Below are positions 28,645-38,069 of a stretch of 64,000 nt of DNA, one piece after another; position 1 is the stretch's first letter; each line of letters begins with the position of its first letter. The position numbers and the translations under genes are program-made. A model generated the notes under the pieces. The model was not told where the DNA came from and made no database searches. It saw only the letters and a program-made list of their open reading frames with translations. Source of the DNA: Variovorax ginsengisoli (GTDB taxonomy: Bacteria > Pseudomonadota > Gammaproteobacteria > Burkholderiales > Burkholderiaceae_C); assembly GCF_030811835.1 (NCBI RefSeq), contig NZ_JAUSRO010000003.1, positions 364,150 to 428,149 of the forward strand, read 5' to 3'.

Positions 28645-30009
28645 TCATTCGCCCTGTGTCGGACGAACACGTGGCGTGGGCGCGGAGCGGGCCTTGCGTG
28701 ACGGCGTGGCGGCCGCGTCCACCGTCAGCGCCGCGGCGCCGTCGGCCAGCCGTGCCACCACGCGGTCGCCGGGGCGAAGTGCCGCGGCCTGGGTGATCGC
28801 CCGCCCTTGGGGGTCGGTCAGCCACGCGTAGCCGCGCTGCAGCACCAGCGCCGGGTCGAGCAGGCGCAGTCGCGATTCGACGCGGTCGAGCCGGTCAGCA
28901 CGCCGCGCGCTGTCCCGTTCGAGCGCAGCAGGCAAGGCGACGGCCAACTCCGACTGCGCGCGCACTGCCCGCTCGAGCCGCGCGCGCATACCGTAGCGCA
29001 GGCGTTGGGCATGGTGCGCCAGCCGCATCTGCTGGCGACCAACCATCGAGGAAGGGCGGCCCAGCCGGCCGGCGGCGAGGTCCAGGCGCTGGCTCAGCTG
29101 GTCGATGCGGTGGCCCAGGGCGTCGTCGAGTCGCTGTCCGATCAGATCGAGCGCGCCGAGCCAGAGCTCGCGCGTGGCTGACACGAGTTCAGCCGCAGCG
29201 GTGGGCGTGGGCGCGCGCAGATCGGCGCAGAAATCGGCAATGGTGAAGTCGGTTTCGTGGCCCACGCCACTGACCACCGGCACGGGACTTTGCACGATGG
29301 TGCGCGCCAGCGTTTCGTCATTGAAGGCCCAGAGGTCCTCGATCGAGCCGCCACCGCGCACCAGCAAAATCACATCGACAGGCGTTTCCAAGGCGCCGTC
29401 GGTGCGGCCCAGCGCATACAGCGCCCGCAGGGCCTGCACCAGTTCACCCGGTGCCCCGGCGCCCTGCACTGCAGCGGGCGCCAGCACGACGGGGATGTGC
29501 GGCGCGCGGCGCCGCAGTGCGGTCACCACATCGTGCAATGCGGCTGCGCCCAGCGACGTGACCAGCCCGATCGCGCGCGGCATGACCGGCAGTTCGCGCT
29601 TGCGTTGCACATCGAACAGCCCTTCGGCTTCGAGCTTCGCCTTGCGCTGGAGAAATTGCTCGAACAGCGCTCCCTGCCCCGCCCGGCGCAGGCTTTCGAC
29701 AATGAGTTGCAAGTCGCCGCGCGGCTCGTACACGGCCAGACGACCGCGCACTTCGACCTGATCGCCGTCGCGCGGCGTGAAGTCAAGCAGGCTGGCCGCC
29801 CGACGGAACATGGCGCTGCGCAGTTGGCCGGTGTCATCCTTGAGCGAGAAGTAGCAGTGCCCGCTCGATGCCCGTGAAAAGCCCGAAATCTCGCCAGCCA
29901 CGGTGACTGGGTTGAAGCGCGCTTCCAGCGCATCGGCCACCGCATGGCAAAGGGCACCCACCGCCCACACGCGAGGCCCGGGCATCGAGGAAAACGCGCG
30001 CGTGCTCAT
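28645..30009 (-). CDS. xseA: Exodeoxyribonuclease VII large subunit
   Basis: 454 residues from the ATG at 30009. The N-terminal OB fold (~15-110) binds single-stranded DNA. The catalytic domain shows LVTSLGAAALHDV and the highly conserved VILLVRGGGSIEDLWAFN and VSGVGHETDFTIAD blocks. A helical, Arg-rich region and a C-terminal strand domain follow. With XseB it degrades single-stranded DNA. A further in-frame upstream start (30093) would add 28 residues that do not match the family. Confidence 0.93.
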   Translation of the reverse strand: MSTRAFSSMPGPRVWAVGALCHAVADALEARFNPVTVAGEISGFSRASSGHCYFSLKDDTGQLRSAMFRRAASLLDFTPRDGDQVEVRGRLAVYEPRGDLQLIVESLRRAGQGALFEQFLQRKAKLEAEGLFDVQRKRELPVMPRAIGLVTSLGAAALHDVVTALRRRAPHIPVVLAPAAVQGAGAPGELVQALRALYALGRTDGALETPVDVILLVRGGGSIEDLWAFNDETLARTIVQSPVPVVSGVGHETDFTIADFCADLRAPTPTAAAELVSATRELWLGALDLIGQRLDDALGHRIDQLSQRLDLAAGRLGRPSSMVGRQQMRLAHHAQRLRYGMRARLERAVRAQSELAVALPAALERDSARRADRLDRVESRLRLLDPALVLQRGYAWLTDPQGRAITQAAALRPGDRVVARLADGAAALTVDAAATPSRKARSAPTPRVRPTQGE

Positions 30010-30212
30010 GCCAGACGCCACAAATGTGTCACAACTCGTCCACAGCGGTGCACGCTGTCTCCAGGCACCGGGCAGGACGCGTGAAAGAGGCACGTTTTGT
30101 GGTGCAACTCATTGATTTCAAATGATAAATAGGTGCTCAAAATTCGATCGTTCCAATGAAAGCCCCGTCGGGCGTGGCTTCCAGTGCGTTCCCAACGCGG
30201 TTACTCACAAAG

Positions 30213-30221
30213 TTATCCACA
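30213..30221 (+). promoter_or_regulatory. DnaA box
   Basis: TTATCCACA matches the strict DnaA consensus. A degenerate copy, TTACTCACA (two mismatches), lies 12 bases upstream at 30201-30209. The site could couple transcription of xseA or lpxK to DnaA. There is no origin-type gene context nearby. Confidence 0.4.
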
Positions 30222-30283
30222 GTTTCTGTGCGTCGGTGCCTACAGGACCGGGGTGCACGACAGTGCAAGTCGAGAGAGATAAT

Positions 30284-30310
30284 CGCCCCGCATTGGCAGC
30301 TCTCGGGGCG
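30284..30310 (+). promoter_or_regulatory. Hairpin in the probable lpxK leader
   Basis: CGCCCCG and CGGGGCG form a perfect seven-base-pair stem with a 13-base loop, followed by a broken T-rich stretch (GGAGGTTTCCTTGTTTT). It lies 54 bases before the lpxK start and just after a GATAAT element. It may be a weak terminator or attenuator. Confidence 0.35.
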
Positions 30311-30363
30311 GAGGTTTCCTTGTTTTCCATCATAGTGGCTCGACGCACCGTCGCCGGGCAGGC

Positions 30364-31356
30364 GTGCTCCTCTTGAGCCTGCAACAAGCGTGGCTCACAC
30401 GCGGTTGGCGGGCGCGCGTGTTGTGGCCGCTGTCGCTGCTTTACGGCGCGCTGGCCGCCTTGCGCCGCCTTTCTTACCGTCGCGGCTGGCAGTCGACCGA
30501 ACGCATCGGCGTGCCGGTGATCGTGGTCGGCAATGTGGTTGCGGGCGGTGCCGGAAAGACCCCTGTGGTGATGGCTGTCGTGCGCCACCTCCAGTCTCGC
30601 GGCCTCCATGTCGGCGTCGTCTCGCGCGGCTATGGGCGTACGGGCACGGGGTGCTGCGAAGTGCGGGCCGACAGCGACCCGGCTGCGGTCGGCGACGAGC
30701 CGGCGCTGATCCGCCAGGCGACCGGCGCGCCGTTGTTCGTCGCGGCGCGCCGGGTGGAAGCCGCCCGGACCCTGCGCGCAGCGCACCCCACCACCGACGT
30801 CATCGTGAGCGATGACGGCCTGCAGCATCTGGCGCTGGGGCGTGACATCGAGATCTGCGTGTTCGATGACCGGGGCACAGGCAACGGCTTTCTCCTGCCT
30901 GCAGGCCCCTTGCGCGAGCACTGGCCGCGGACCTGCGACCTCGTGCTGCACACGGGATCACAGCCAGCCTTCGCCGGCTTCACTTCGCAGCGCGCGCTGG
31001 CCGACCACGCGCTGCGCAGCGACGGCACCCAGGTGCCACTCTCCCAGTTGAGCAATCGCCCACTGGTCGCGCTCGCTGCCATCGCCAGGCCCGAGGCGTT
31101 CTTCGACATGCTGCGCGCACGCGGGCTGACGCTGGCGGACACCATCGCGCTGCCCGATCACCACGACCTCACGCAATGGACGCGCCCTGTGTCGGCTACC
31201 GATGCCGTGCTGGTATGTACGGAAAAAGACGCGGTCAAATTGTGGCGGCGGGTACCTGACGCACTGGCCGTGCCGCTGGTCTTCACGCCCGAGCCCGCGT
31301 TCTTCTCGGCGCTCGATGCAAAGCTATCATCGACCCATGGACACCAAGCTGCTTGA
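30364..31356 (+). CDS. lpxK: Tetraacyldisaccharide 4'-kinase
   Basis: 330 residues from a GTG start. A hydrophobic N-terminal segment is followed by the P-loop [12 protein letters not shown] (~residue 57) and the conserved [13 protein letters not shown] segment with the catalytic Asp. It phosphorylates the lipid A disaccharide at the inner membrane. The ribosome site is weak (GGCAGG). Its end overlaps the Trm112-like gene by 20 bases, and kdsB follows, so envelope genes are coupled here. Confidence 0.93.
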   Translation: MLLLSLQQAWLTRGWRARVLWPLSLLYGALAALRRLSYRRGWQSTERIGVPVIVVGNVVAGGAGKTPVVMAVVRHLQSRGLHVGVVSRGYGRTGTGCCEVRADSDPAAVGDEPALIRQATGAPLFVAARRVEAARTLRAAHPTTDVIVSDDGLQHLALGRDIEICVFDDRGTGNGFLLPAGPLREHWPRTCDLVLHTGSQPAFAGFTSQRALADHALRSDGTQVPLSQLSNRPLVALAAIARPEAFFDMLRARGLTLADTIALPDHHDLTQWTRPVSATDAVLVCTEKDAVKLWRRVPDALAVPLVFTPEPAFFSALDAKLSSTHGHQAA

Positions 31357-31519
31357 ACTGCTCGTTTGCCCCGTCACCAAGGGCCCCCTGACCTGGAATG
31401 CGGAAAAGCAGGAACTCGTCTCGCGCAGCGCGCGACTGGCCTACCCGGTGCGCGACGGCATCCCCGTGCTGCTGGAAAACGAAGCCCGCACCCTGACCGA
31501 CGAAGAGCTCGGACTTTGA
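31337..31519 (+). CDS. Trm112-family small protein
   Basis: 60 residues, the usual length. It starts [18 protein letters not shown] and ends with [11 protein letters not shown], both conserved in the Trm112/YcaR family. Only one of the usual zinc cysteines remains, as in many bacterial members. It overlaps lpxK upstream and shares TTTGA with the kdsB start, so translation of all three is linked. The position between lpxK and kdsB is conserved in proteobacteria; the precise role is unclear. Confidence 0.9.
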   Translation: MDTKLLELLVCPVTKGPLTWNAEKQELVSRSARLAYPVRDGIPVLLENEARTLTDEELGL

Positions 31520-32280
31520 GCTTCACCGTCCTGATTCCTGCACGGCTGGCGTCCACGCGTCTGCCTGACAAACCGCTGGCCGACATCGGCGGCGAGCCGA
31601 TGGTGGTGCGTGTGGCCCGTCGCGCACTGTCCTCCAGTGCGGGGCGCGTGGTGGTGGCGGCCGATGACATGCGCATCGTCGACGCCTGCCAGGCCCATGG
31701 CATCGCCGCATTGCTGACCCGCCAGGACCACCCGAGCGGCAGCGACCGCTTGGCCGAAGCCTGCGAACAACTCGGCCTGCCCGACGATGCGATCGTCGTG
31801 AACGTGCAGGGCGACGAGCCGCTGATTGCCCCTTCGCTGATCGATGCGGTCGCCGAAACCCTGCGCGCGCATCCCGACGCGTCCATGAGCACGGCGGCCC
31901 ATGCCATCGATTCGCTCGAGGAATTTCTCAATCCAAATGTAGTGAAGGCTGTGCTCGACACGAACGGCAATGCGCTCTATTTCAGCCGCGCACCGATCCC
32001 GTGGTGGCGCGATGCCTTTGCCGCCGCCGGCCCAACGCGCGTGCCCAGTTCGCCCGCACCCCTTCGCCACATCGGTATTTACGGCTATCGCGCCGGCTTC
32101 GTGAAGCGCTTCCCCTTGCTGCCGCCCGCGCCGATCGAGGCCACCGAGGCATTGGAGCAACTGAGGGCGCTGTGGCATGGTCATCGCATTGCCGTGCATG
32201 TCAGCGCCCATGCGCCTGGCCCCGGCGTGGACACGCCCGATGACCTGATGCGCGTCCGCGGGCTCATCGCACAGGGCTGA
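31516..32280 (+). CDS. kdsB: 3-deoxy-manno-octulosonate cytidylyltransferase (CMP-Kdo synthetase)
   Basis: 254 residues from a TTG start at 31516, which overlaps the stop of the Trm112-like gene. The N terminus [20 protein letters not shown] is the nucleotide-binding loop, and [11 protein letters not shown] contains the catalytic acidic residues. It activates Kdo as CMP-Kdo for lipopolysaccharide core assembly in the cytoplasm. The TTG choice is supported by family length and by the junction; the upstream extension of the frame lies inside the preceding gene. Confidence 0.94.
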   Translation: MSFTVLIPARLASTRLPDKPLADIGGEPMVVRVARRALSSSAGRVVVAADDMRIVDACQAHGIAALLTRQDHPSGSDRLAEACEQLGLPDDAIVVNVQGDEPLIAPSLIDAVAETLRAHPDASMSTAAHAIDSLEEFLNPNVVKAVLDTNGNALYFSRAPIPWWRDAFAAAGPTRVPSSPAPLRHIGIYGYRAGFVKRFPLLPPAPIEATEALEQLRALWHGHRIAVHVSAHAPGPGVDTPDDLMRVRGLIAQG

Positions 32281-32388
32281 GCGTCGTCCGCGCGTCTCTC
32301 TTCGGCGAGGGCGCGTGCTATCCTCGAATCAATTCCGCCAATTCCGGGGCCTTCACAGGCCAGCATATGGCGTGACAAAGAAATCTAA

Positions 32389-33063
<675 letters not shown>

Positions 33064-33095
33064 GTCGCATTCGGCGGCACCGCTAATCATGCAGA

Positions 33096-33119
33096 AAAGG
33101 GTCGCTGAGGCGGCCCTTT
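33096..33119. terminator. Hairpin between convergent adk and asparaginase genes
   Basis: AAAGGGTCGC and GCGGCCCTTT pair over a TGAG loop with one G-T pair. On the minus strand the stem is followed by TTTTCTG, so it better terminates the asparaginase transcript; on the plus strand the T run is short. Confidence 0.5.
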
Positions 33120-33158
33120 GACGTTGTGGAGCAACTGGCCGCGCGGTCCGCTCCTGAA

Positions 33159-34172
33159 TCAACGCGGCGCTGCTTGCACCAGCAATTCGAGCATCAGCGC
33201 GATGCGTGCCTTGACCGGCGACAGCGCACCCGCGTCGCGCAGGTTGGCATGCGGCGTGGGCAGGATGCGCCCTTGCGTGCATCGGGTCGCGCGCAGCACG
33301 GCAACACCCGCCGCTTCGGCGCGCGAGGCTGCGGCTTCCAGCGCCTCGTGCAAAGTGCCGTTGCCTGTCGCGGCCAGTACCACACCCTGCACGGCACGCG
33401 CTTCGCCTGTCGCGCGCTCGCGCAGCAAGGCGTCGACCAGTCCACCGCCAGCGCCGGCATGGCTCGTCACGATCTCCACCCTCGGCCATCTCGTCGGGTC
33501 CTGAGCGATCACGGCCGCCAGCGCGCCCGCAGCGCCAGCTTGCTCTTGCGGTGTCGATGGCCAGTCGCGCAACGCACGCAACGTGCCCTCTTCCATGTAG
33601 CCGACCGGGCCTGCATCGCCGGACGCGAAGGCGTCGAGCCGGTACGTATGGACTTTCTGCACGTCCAGTGCGCTGTGTACGGTCCCGGCACACAGCGCAG
33701 TGACGCCGCGCGCGCCCGCTGTGGCGGCCAGGCAGATCGCGTCGCGCACGTTCTGAGGCCCATCCGGGGCCAGCGCGGTCGCCGGGCGCATGGCACAGGT
33801 CAAGACCACTGGCTTGGCCGGTGCGAGCACAGCCTGCAGGAAATAGGCCGTTTCTTCCAGCGTGTCAGTGCCGTGCGTGATCACGATGCCCGCGACATCC
33901 GCCTGCACCAGCCAATGGGAGCAGCGCTGCGCCAGTGCTTGCCAGACAGCGAAACCCATGTCCTTGCTGTCGAGTTGAGCGACCTGTTCGGCGAACAGCG
34001 TCACCCCGGGCGGTGCGTCGATGCCTTGCAGCAGGTCGGACACATCGACCTCGGCGGCGGTGTACCCGATGTTGTCGCCGGGCGCAGACGCACGGCCGGC
34101 GATGGTGCCCCCGGTCCCCAGGACGATGATGCGACGCGTCGTGGCGCAGGAAGGATCGGTTGTTGTGACCAT
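33159..34172 (-). CDS. L-asparaginase (type II-like fold)
   Basis: 337 residues from the ATG at 34172; an in-frame TTG at 34181 adds three. Both catalytic threonine motifs are present: [10 protein letters not shown] at the N terminus and [11 protein letters not shown] near residue 95, followed by the conserved CAMRP. No signal peptide is visible, so it is probably cytoplasmic. It hydrolyses asparagine to aspartate and ammonia. It is divergent from lexA; only 72 bases separate the starts, and two LexA boxes lie there, so its expression might respond to DNA damage. Confidence 0.9.
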   Translation of the reverse strand: MVTTTDPSCATTRRIIVLGTGGTIAGRASAPGDNIGYTAAEVDVSDLLQGIDAPPGVTLFAEQVAQLDSKDMGFAVWQALAQRCSHWLVQADVAGIVITHGTDTLEETAYFLQAVLAPAKPVVLTCAMRPATALAPDGPQNVRDAICLAATAGARGVTALCAGTVHSALDVQKVHTYRLDAFASGDAGPVGYMEEGTLRALRDWPSTPQEQAGAAGALAAVIAQDPTRWPRVEIVTSHAGAGGGLVDALLRERATGEARAVQGVVLAATGNGTLHEALEAAASRAEAAGVAVLRATRCTQGRILPTPHANLRDAGALSPVKARIALMLELLVQAAPR

Positions 34173-34190
34173 TGCTTGCAAAGTTGGTGG

Positions 34191-34210
34191 AACTGGTTAA
34201 AAATACAGAT
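34191..34210. promoter_or_regulatory. LexA box 1 (SOS box)
   Basis: AACTGGTTAAAAATACAGAT fits the CTGT-N8-ACAG SOS pattern with one mismatch in the left half (CTGG). It is 19 bases centre-to-centre from a second box. Paired boxes before lexA are known from E. coli and allow autoregulation. Confidence 0.75.
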
Positions 34211-34229
34211 ACTGGATATCCAGACAGTA
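34210..34229. promoter_or_regulatory. LexA box 2 (SOS box)
   Basis: TACTGGATATCCAGACAGTA keeps the outer TACTG and CAGTA arms of the E. coli consensus. It ends 15 bases before the lexA ATG, between the divergent lexA and asparaginase genes. Confidence 0.85.
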
Positions 34230-34244
34230 CCGCAAGGAGTTCCC

Positions 34245-34919
34245 ATGCAGTTTGCAGTCAAGCTTACCGCCCGTCAGCAGCAAATTCTCGATCTGATCCG
34301 CGCCACCATCGCACGCACCGGGGCGCCGCCCACGCGTGCCGAGATCGCGACCGAGCTCGGGTTCAAGTCGGCCAATGCGGCCGAAGAGCACCTGCAGGCA
34401 CTGGCCCGCAAGGGTGCCATTGAGCTGCTCAGCGGCACATCGCGTGGCATCCGTCTCAAGGGTGATGCGCTGCGCTCGCTCAACGAATCGCGCAACAACC
34501 AGTTCTCGTTGTCGCTGCCTGGCATGGCGCAACTGGCCCTGCCGCTGGTCGGCCGGGTGGCAGCCGGTTCGCCCATTCTGGCGCAAGAGCATGTCGACCA
34601 GACCTACTACCTGGAAAGCACGCTGTTCCAGCACCAGCCCGACTATCTCTTGAAGGTGCGCGGCATGTCCATGCGCGATGCCGGCATCATGGACGGCGAC
34701 CTGCTCGCCGTGCAGTCGGCCAAGGAAGCGCGCAATGGCCAGATTGTGGTGGCACGGCTGGGCGACGAAGTCACGGTCAAGCGCCTCAAGCGAACCAAGG
34801 ATGCCATCGAGCTGCATGCCGAGAACCCCGACTACCCGACCATCGTGGTGCAGCCTGGGGAACCCTTTGAAATCGAAGGCCTGGCCGTCGGCCTCATACG
34901 CAACACGATGCTGATGTAG
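34245..34919 (+). CDS. lexA: SOS repressor LexA
   Basis: 224 residues. The winged helix (~1-70) includes the recognition region [22 protein letters not shown]. The cleavage site Ala-Gly is in GRVAAGSP, and the Ser-Lys catalytic pair is in [11 protein letters not shown] and VTVKRL. RecA-stimulated self-cleavage relieves repression of DNA repair genes. The strong ribosome site AAGGAG fixes the ATG at 34245. Two SOS boxes directly upstream indicate autoregulation. Confidence 0.97.
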   Translation: MQFAVKLTARQQQILDLIRATIARTGAPPTRAEIATELGFKSANAAEEHLQALARKGAIELLSGTSRGIRLKGDALRSLNESRNNQFSLSLPGMAQLALPLVGRVAAGSPILAQEHVDQTYYLESTLFQHQPDYLLKVRGMSMRDAGIMDGDLLAVQSAKEARNGQIVVARLGDEVTVKRLKRTKDAIELHAENPDYPTIVVQPGEPFEIEGLAVGLIRNTMLM

Positions 34920-35031
34920 GCATCGGTTCGAGGGCGCGACAGGTGGCGGGCGTATGGCAAGGGCCATCACCCTGTTGCAGCCCGTTTGGAAAGCAATCCT
35001 GCCTGTGTCCAACCTCACTTCTGGAGTTCAC

Positions 35032-35382
35032 ATGGGAATCGCCATCCTCACCATCGTCGACCTGCTGATGCCGCTGCAGTCGCTGGCCAGCCGTTTCATG
35101 CCGGCACGACGCGGTCATTCATCGAGCGTTCACCGTGCCGCAGCGGGTGGCCTGGCATGCCCGCCGCCTGAATCGGCCCCGGGATCGCCCTTGCGCACGG
35201 ACGCCACCGGGTCAACGTCGGGCAGCACGTTGGCGCGCCCGCTGCGGGTGGTACGCGTCGAGGCGCACCAGGCTGGTCACCGTTCGGGTCGCGTGGTCAT
35301 TTCAGGGCGCATCGCCGATGTCTGTGCCGAGCTCGATCGGCTGGCCGCACTCGAAGCGGCTCAGGCGGCACGCCTTCACTGA
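35032..35382 (+). CDS. Small conserved-looking protein of unknown function
   Basis: 116 residues from the ATG at 35032 with GGAG six bases upstream. The N terminus is hydrophobic (MGIAILTIVDLLMPLQSLA), the middle is low-complexity (Ser, Pro, Gly, Ala), and the last ~45 residues form a compact block containing RVVISGRIADVCAELDRLAALEAA, which looks conserved. Codon third positions are GC-rich, as in neighbouring genes. It lies between lexA and a dehydrogenase gene on the same strand. I do not recognise a named domain. Confidence 0.65.
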   Translation: MGIAILTIVDLLMPLQSLASRFMPARRGHSSSVHRAAAGGLACPPPESAPGSPLRTDATGSTSGSTLARPLRVVRVEAHQAGHRSGRVVISGRIADVCAELDRLAALEAAQAARLH

Positions 35383-35472
35383 GCGGCAGGCCCGGCCAAT
35401 TTCCGGGTTGCAAGGCCGAAATGCGCAGTCGGCGATGTAGGGCGCTCAGGGTGCAAGGCACAATGACACGCC

Positions 35473-36480
35473 ATGAACATCGTGATCCTCGACGACTATC
35501 AGGACGCTGTGCGCAAGTTGCGCTGCGCATCCAAACTCGATGCCTATACGGCCAAGGTGTACACCAACACCGTCAAAGGCATCGGACAGCTGTCTGTGCG
35601 GCTCAAGGACGCCGACGTGATCGTGCTGATCCGTGAGCGCACGCAGATCACCCGCCAGCTGGTCGAAAAACTACCGCGGCTCAAATTGATTTCCCAGACC
35701 GGGCGCGTCGGCGGCCACATCGATGTCAATGCGTGTACGGCGCAGGGCGTTGCAGTGGCCGAGGGCACCGGTTCCCCGCTGGCGCCGGCAGAGCTGACGT
35801 GGGCGCTGATCATGTCGGCCATGCGGCGATTGCCGCAGTACATCAGCAACCTCAAGCATGGCGCGTGGCAGCAATCGGGATTGAAGTCGGCATCGATGCC
35901 GCCCAACTTCGGGTTGGGGTCGGTGCTCAAGGGCAAGACGCTCGGCATCTGGGGTTACGGCCGTATCGGCCAGCTGGTCGCGCGCTACGGACAGGCCTTC
36001 GGCATGCAGGTGGTGATCTGGGGGCGCGAAGAAAGCCGCAACCGAGCGCGCTCGGACGGACTGCAGGTTGCATCCAGCCGCGAAGAGTTCTTCGCGACGA
36101 CCGACGTACTGACGGTGCACCTGCGCCTGAACGACGACACCCGTGGCATCGTGACGCTCGAAGACCTCTCGCGCATGAAGCCGACCGCCCTCTTCGTGAA
36201 CACGTCGCGTGCCGAGCTGGTCGAATCCGATGCATTGCTGGCTGCGCTCAACCGCGGTCGCCCGGGCATGGCGGCGATCGACGTGTTCGAGAGCGAACCG
36301 CCGCTGCAAGGCCATGCCCTGCTGCGCCTGGAGAACTGCATCTGCACGCCGCACATCGGCTATGTCGAACAGGACAGCTACGAGATGTACTTCGGCCAGG
36401 CTTTCGACAACGTCGTGAGCTTCGTCAAGGGCAACCCGACCAACATCGTGAACCCGGGCGCACTCCAAGTCAGGCGCTGA
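35473..36480 (+). CDS. D-isomer-specific 2-hydroxyacid dehydrogenase family protein
   Basis: 335 residues. The NAD-binding loop is WGYGRIGQLVARYG (~residue 160). The catalytic Arg lies in NTSRAELV, the Glu in DVFESEP and the His in CTPHIGY, completing the Arg-Glu-His set of the family. It would reduce a 2-keto acid to a D-2-hydroxyacid, or act like phosphoglycerate dehydrogenase, though it lacks regulatory domains. It is 46 bases before the PaaH-like gene and may form the first gene of the catabolic cluster. The substrate is unknown. Confidence 0.88.
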   Translation: MNIVILDDYQDAVRKLRCASKLDAYTAKVYTNTVKGIGQLSVRLKDADVIVLIRERTQITRQLVEKLPRLKLISQTGRVGGHIDVNACTAQGVAVAEGTGSPLAPAELTWALIMSAMRRLPQYISNLKHGAWQQSGLKSASMPPNFGLGSVLKGKTLGIWGYGRIGQLVARYGQAFGMQVVIWGREESRNRARSDGLQVASSREEFFATTDVLTVHLRLNDDTRGIVTLEDLSRMKPTALFVNTSRAELVESDALLAALNRGRPGMAAIDVFESEPPLQGHALLRLENCICTPHIGYVEQDSYEMYFGQAFDNVVSFVKGNPTNIVNPGALQVRR

Positions 36481-36526
36481 CCCGGACGCAATCCATTCCA
36501 ACGAGATAGAGAGAGACATTCATCCA

Positions 36527-38047
36527 ATGACCGTGACCTATTCCAGAATCGCCGTGATCGGCGCCGGCGCCATGGGCCGAGGCATTGCGCAGATCGCTGC
36601 GCAAGCCGGCAGCGACGTACTGCTCCTCGACAGCTTTGCCGGCGCTGCCGAACGCGGGCGTGAGGCGCTTGCCGCGCAGTGGCAAAAGCTCCATGAGAAA
36701 GGCAAGTTCGACGAAGCGCACCGCGACGCGCTCGTCGCCCGCGTGCAGGCCGTGGGATCGATCCAGGACCTGGCCTCCTGCGACCTGGTGATCGAGGCGG
36801 TCATCGAAGACCTGGAAGTCAAGCGCGCCTTGTTCAAGGAGCTGGAAACTGTGGTCGCTGCGAGCGCCACGCTGGCGACCAATACATCGTCCCTGTCGGT
36901 CACGGCCATCGCCGCCGGCCTGCAGCATCCCCAGCGCATGGCGGGCTTTCACTTCTTCAATCCCGTGCCACTCATGAAGGTGGTCGAGGTGGTTGCGGGC
37001 TTCAAGACCAGTACGGACGTCTGTGCGCGGCTGTCGGCTTACGCCAAACAGATGGGCCACAGCGCGGTGCAGGCACAGGACACGCCGGGCTTCATCGTCA
37101 ACCATGCCGGCAGGGGCTTCGGCACCGAGGCGCTGCGCATCGTCGGCGAAGGCGTGACCGATTTCGCGACCATCGACCGTATCCTGAAGGACCAGGCCGG
37201 CTTTAGGCTCGGCCCCTTCGAGCTGATGGACCTCACTGCACTGGACGTGTCCCATCCGGTGATGGAGTCGATCTACCGCCAATACTACGAAGAGCCGCGC
37301 TTTCGCCCGAGCGTGATCACGGCCCAGCGCCTGGCGGCCGGCGCGCTCGGTCGCAAGACCGGGGAAGGCTTCTACCGCTACGTCGACGGTGTGGCGCAGG
37401 TCACGCCCGAGCCTGCCGCGCCAACGCTCGATCTGCCGCAATCGGTCTGGGTGTCGCCGCGTGCGGCGCGTCGACCCGATGTGCTGCGGCTCGTGCATTC
37501 GCTGGGTGCGCAACTGGAGACGGGCGCCACGCCGTCCGCCGCTGCGCTGATCGTGGTGGCGCCGCTGGGCTTTGACGTGACGACCGTTGCCGCTGTCGAG
37601 CGCCTGGACGCCACGCGCACCGTCGGTATCGACATGATGATCGACGACGCAGCCACCAAGCGCCGGGTGATCGCGACCAACCCGGCCACGCGTCTGGACA
37701 TGCGCGACACCGCGCACGCCCTCTTCGCTCGCGACGGCAAGGCGGTCAGCGTCATCCGCGACAGCGGCGGCTTCGTCACGCAACGGGTGGTGGGCACCAT
37801 TGTCAACATCGCTGCGGACATGTGCCAGCAGCGCGTGTGTTCGCCGGTCGACCTGGAAACCGCCGTGCGGCTCGGCCTGGGCTATCCGCAGGGGCCGCTG
37901 GCCATGGGCGATCTGTACGGGCCGACCAACATGCTCGAAGTGCTGTTCAACCTGCAGACGGTGTACGGCGATCCGCGCTATCGCCCGAGCCCGTGGTTGC
38001 GTCGCCGCGGCGCATTGGGCCTGAGCCTGATGCATGAAGAAGAATGA
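36527..38047 (+). CDS. 3-hydroxyacyl-CoA dehydrogenase, PaaH type
   Basis: 506 residues, the length of PaaH, rather than ~290 for single-module enzymes. The NAD-binding motif GAGAMGRGIAQ starts the first module, the catalytic His lies in MAGFHFFNPVPLMKVVEV, and a second 3HCDH C-terminal module (~410-500) has SGGFVTQRVVGTIVNIA. It oxidises 3-hydroxyacyl-CoA to 3-ketoacyl-CoA. No other phenylacetate genes are nearby, so its role is probably in a different acyl-CoA pathway. The next gene begins 22 bases after its stop, and an earlier possible start overlaps it. Confidence 0.9.
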   Translation: MTVTYSRIAVIGAGAMGRGIAQIAAQAGSDVLLLDSFAGAAERGREALAAQWQKLHEKGKFDEAHRDALVARVQAVGSIQDLASCDLVIEAVIEDLEVKRALFKELETVVAASATLATNTSSLSVTAIAAGLQHPQRMAGFHFFNPVPLMKVVEVVAGFKTSTDVCARLSAYAKQMGHSAVQAQDTPGFIVNHAGRGFGTEALRIVGEGVTDFATIDRILKDQAGFRLGPFELMDLTALDVSHPVMESIYRQYYEEPRFRPSVITAQRLAAGALGRKTGEGFYRYVDGVAQVTPEPAAPTLDLPQSVWVSPRAARRPDVLRLVHSLGAQLETGATPSAAALIVVAPLGFDVTTVAAVERLDATRTVGIDMMIDDAATKRRVIATNPATRLDMRDTAHALFARDGKAVSVIRDSGGFVTQRVVGTIVNIAADMCQQRVCSPVDLETAVRLGLGYPQGPLAMGDLYGPTNMLEVLFNLQTVYGDPRYRPSPWLRRRGALGLSLMHEEE

Positions 38048-38069
38048 CCCGAAAGACAAGCGCCGCAGC

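Larger units (their letters stand above)
30010..30363. other. 354-base divergent intergenic region between xseA and lpxK
   Basis: No coding frame here looks real. The region holds promoters for both genes, an AT-rich patch (about 30110-30150), a perfect DnaA box (30213-30221) with a weaker copy beside it, a GATAAT -10-like element (30278-30283) and a hairpin (30284-30310). In several other Burkholderiales exbB and exbD sit directly before lpxK (established order as I recall it); here they are absent. Confidence 0.6.

Noticed and set aside
30201..30221. Replication origin because of the DnaA boxes
   Set aside because: One perfect and one poor box do not make an origin, and no dnaA, gidA, parAB or rpmH context is present.
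30122..30376. 84-codon frame in the xseA-lpxK gap
   Set aside because: No ribosome site, non-native composition, and overlap with promoter elements and the lpxK start; not protein-like.
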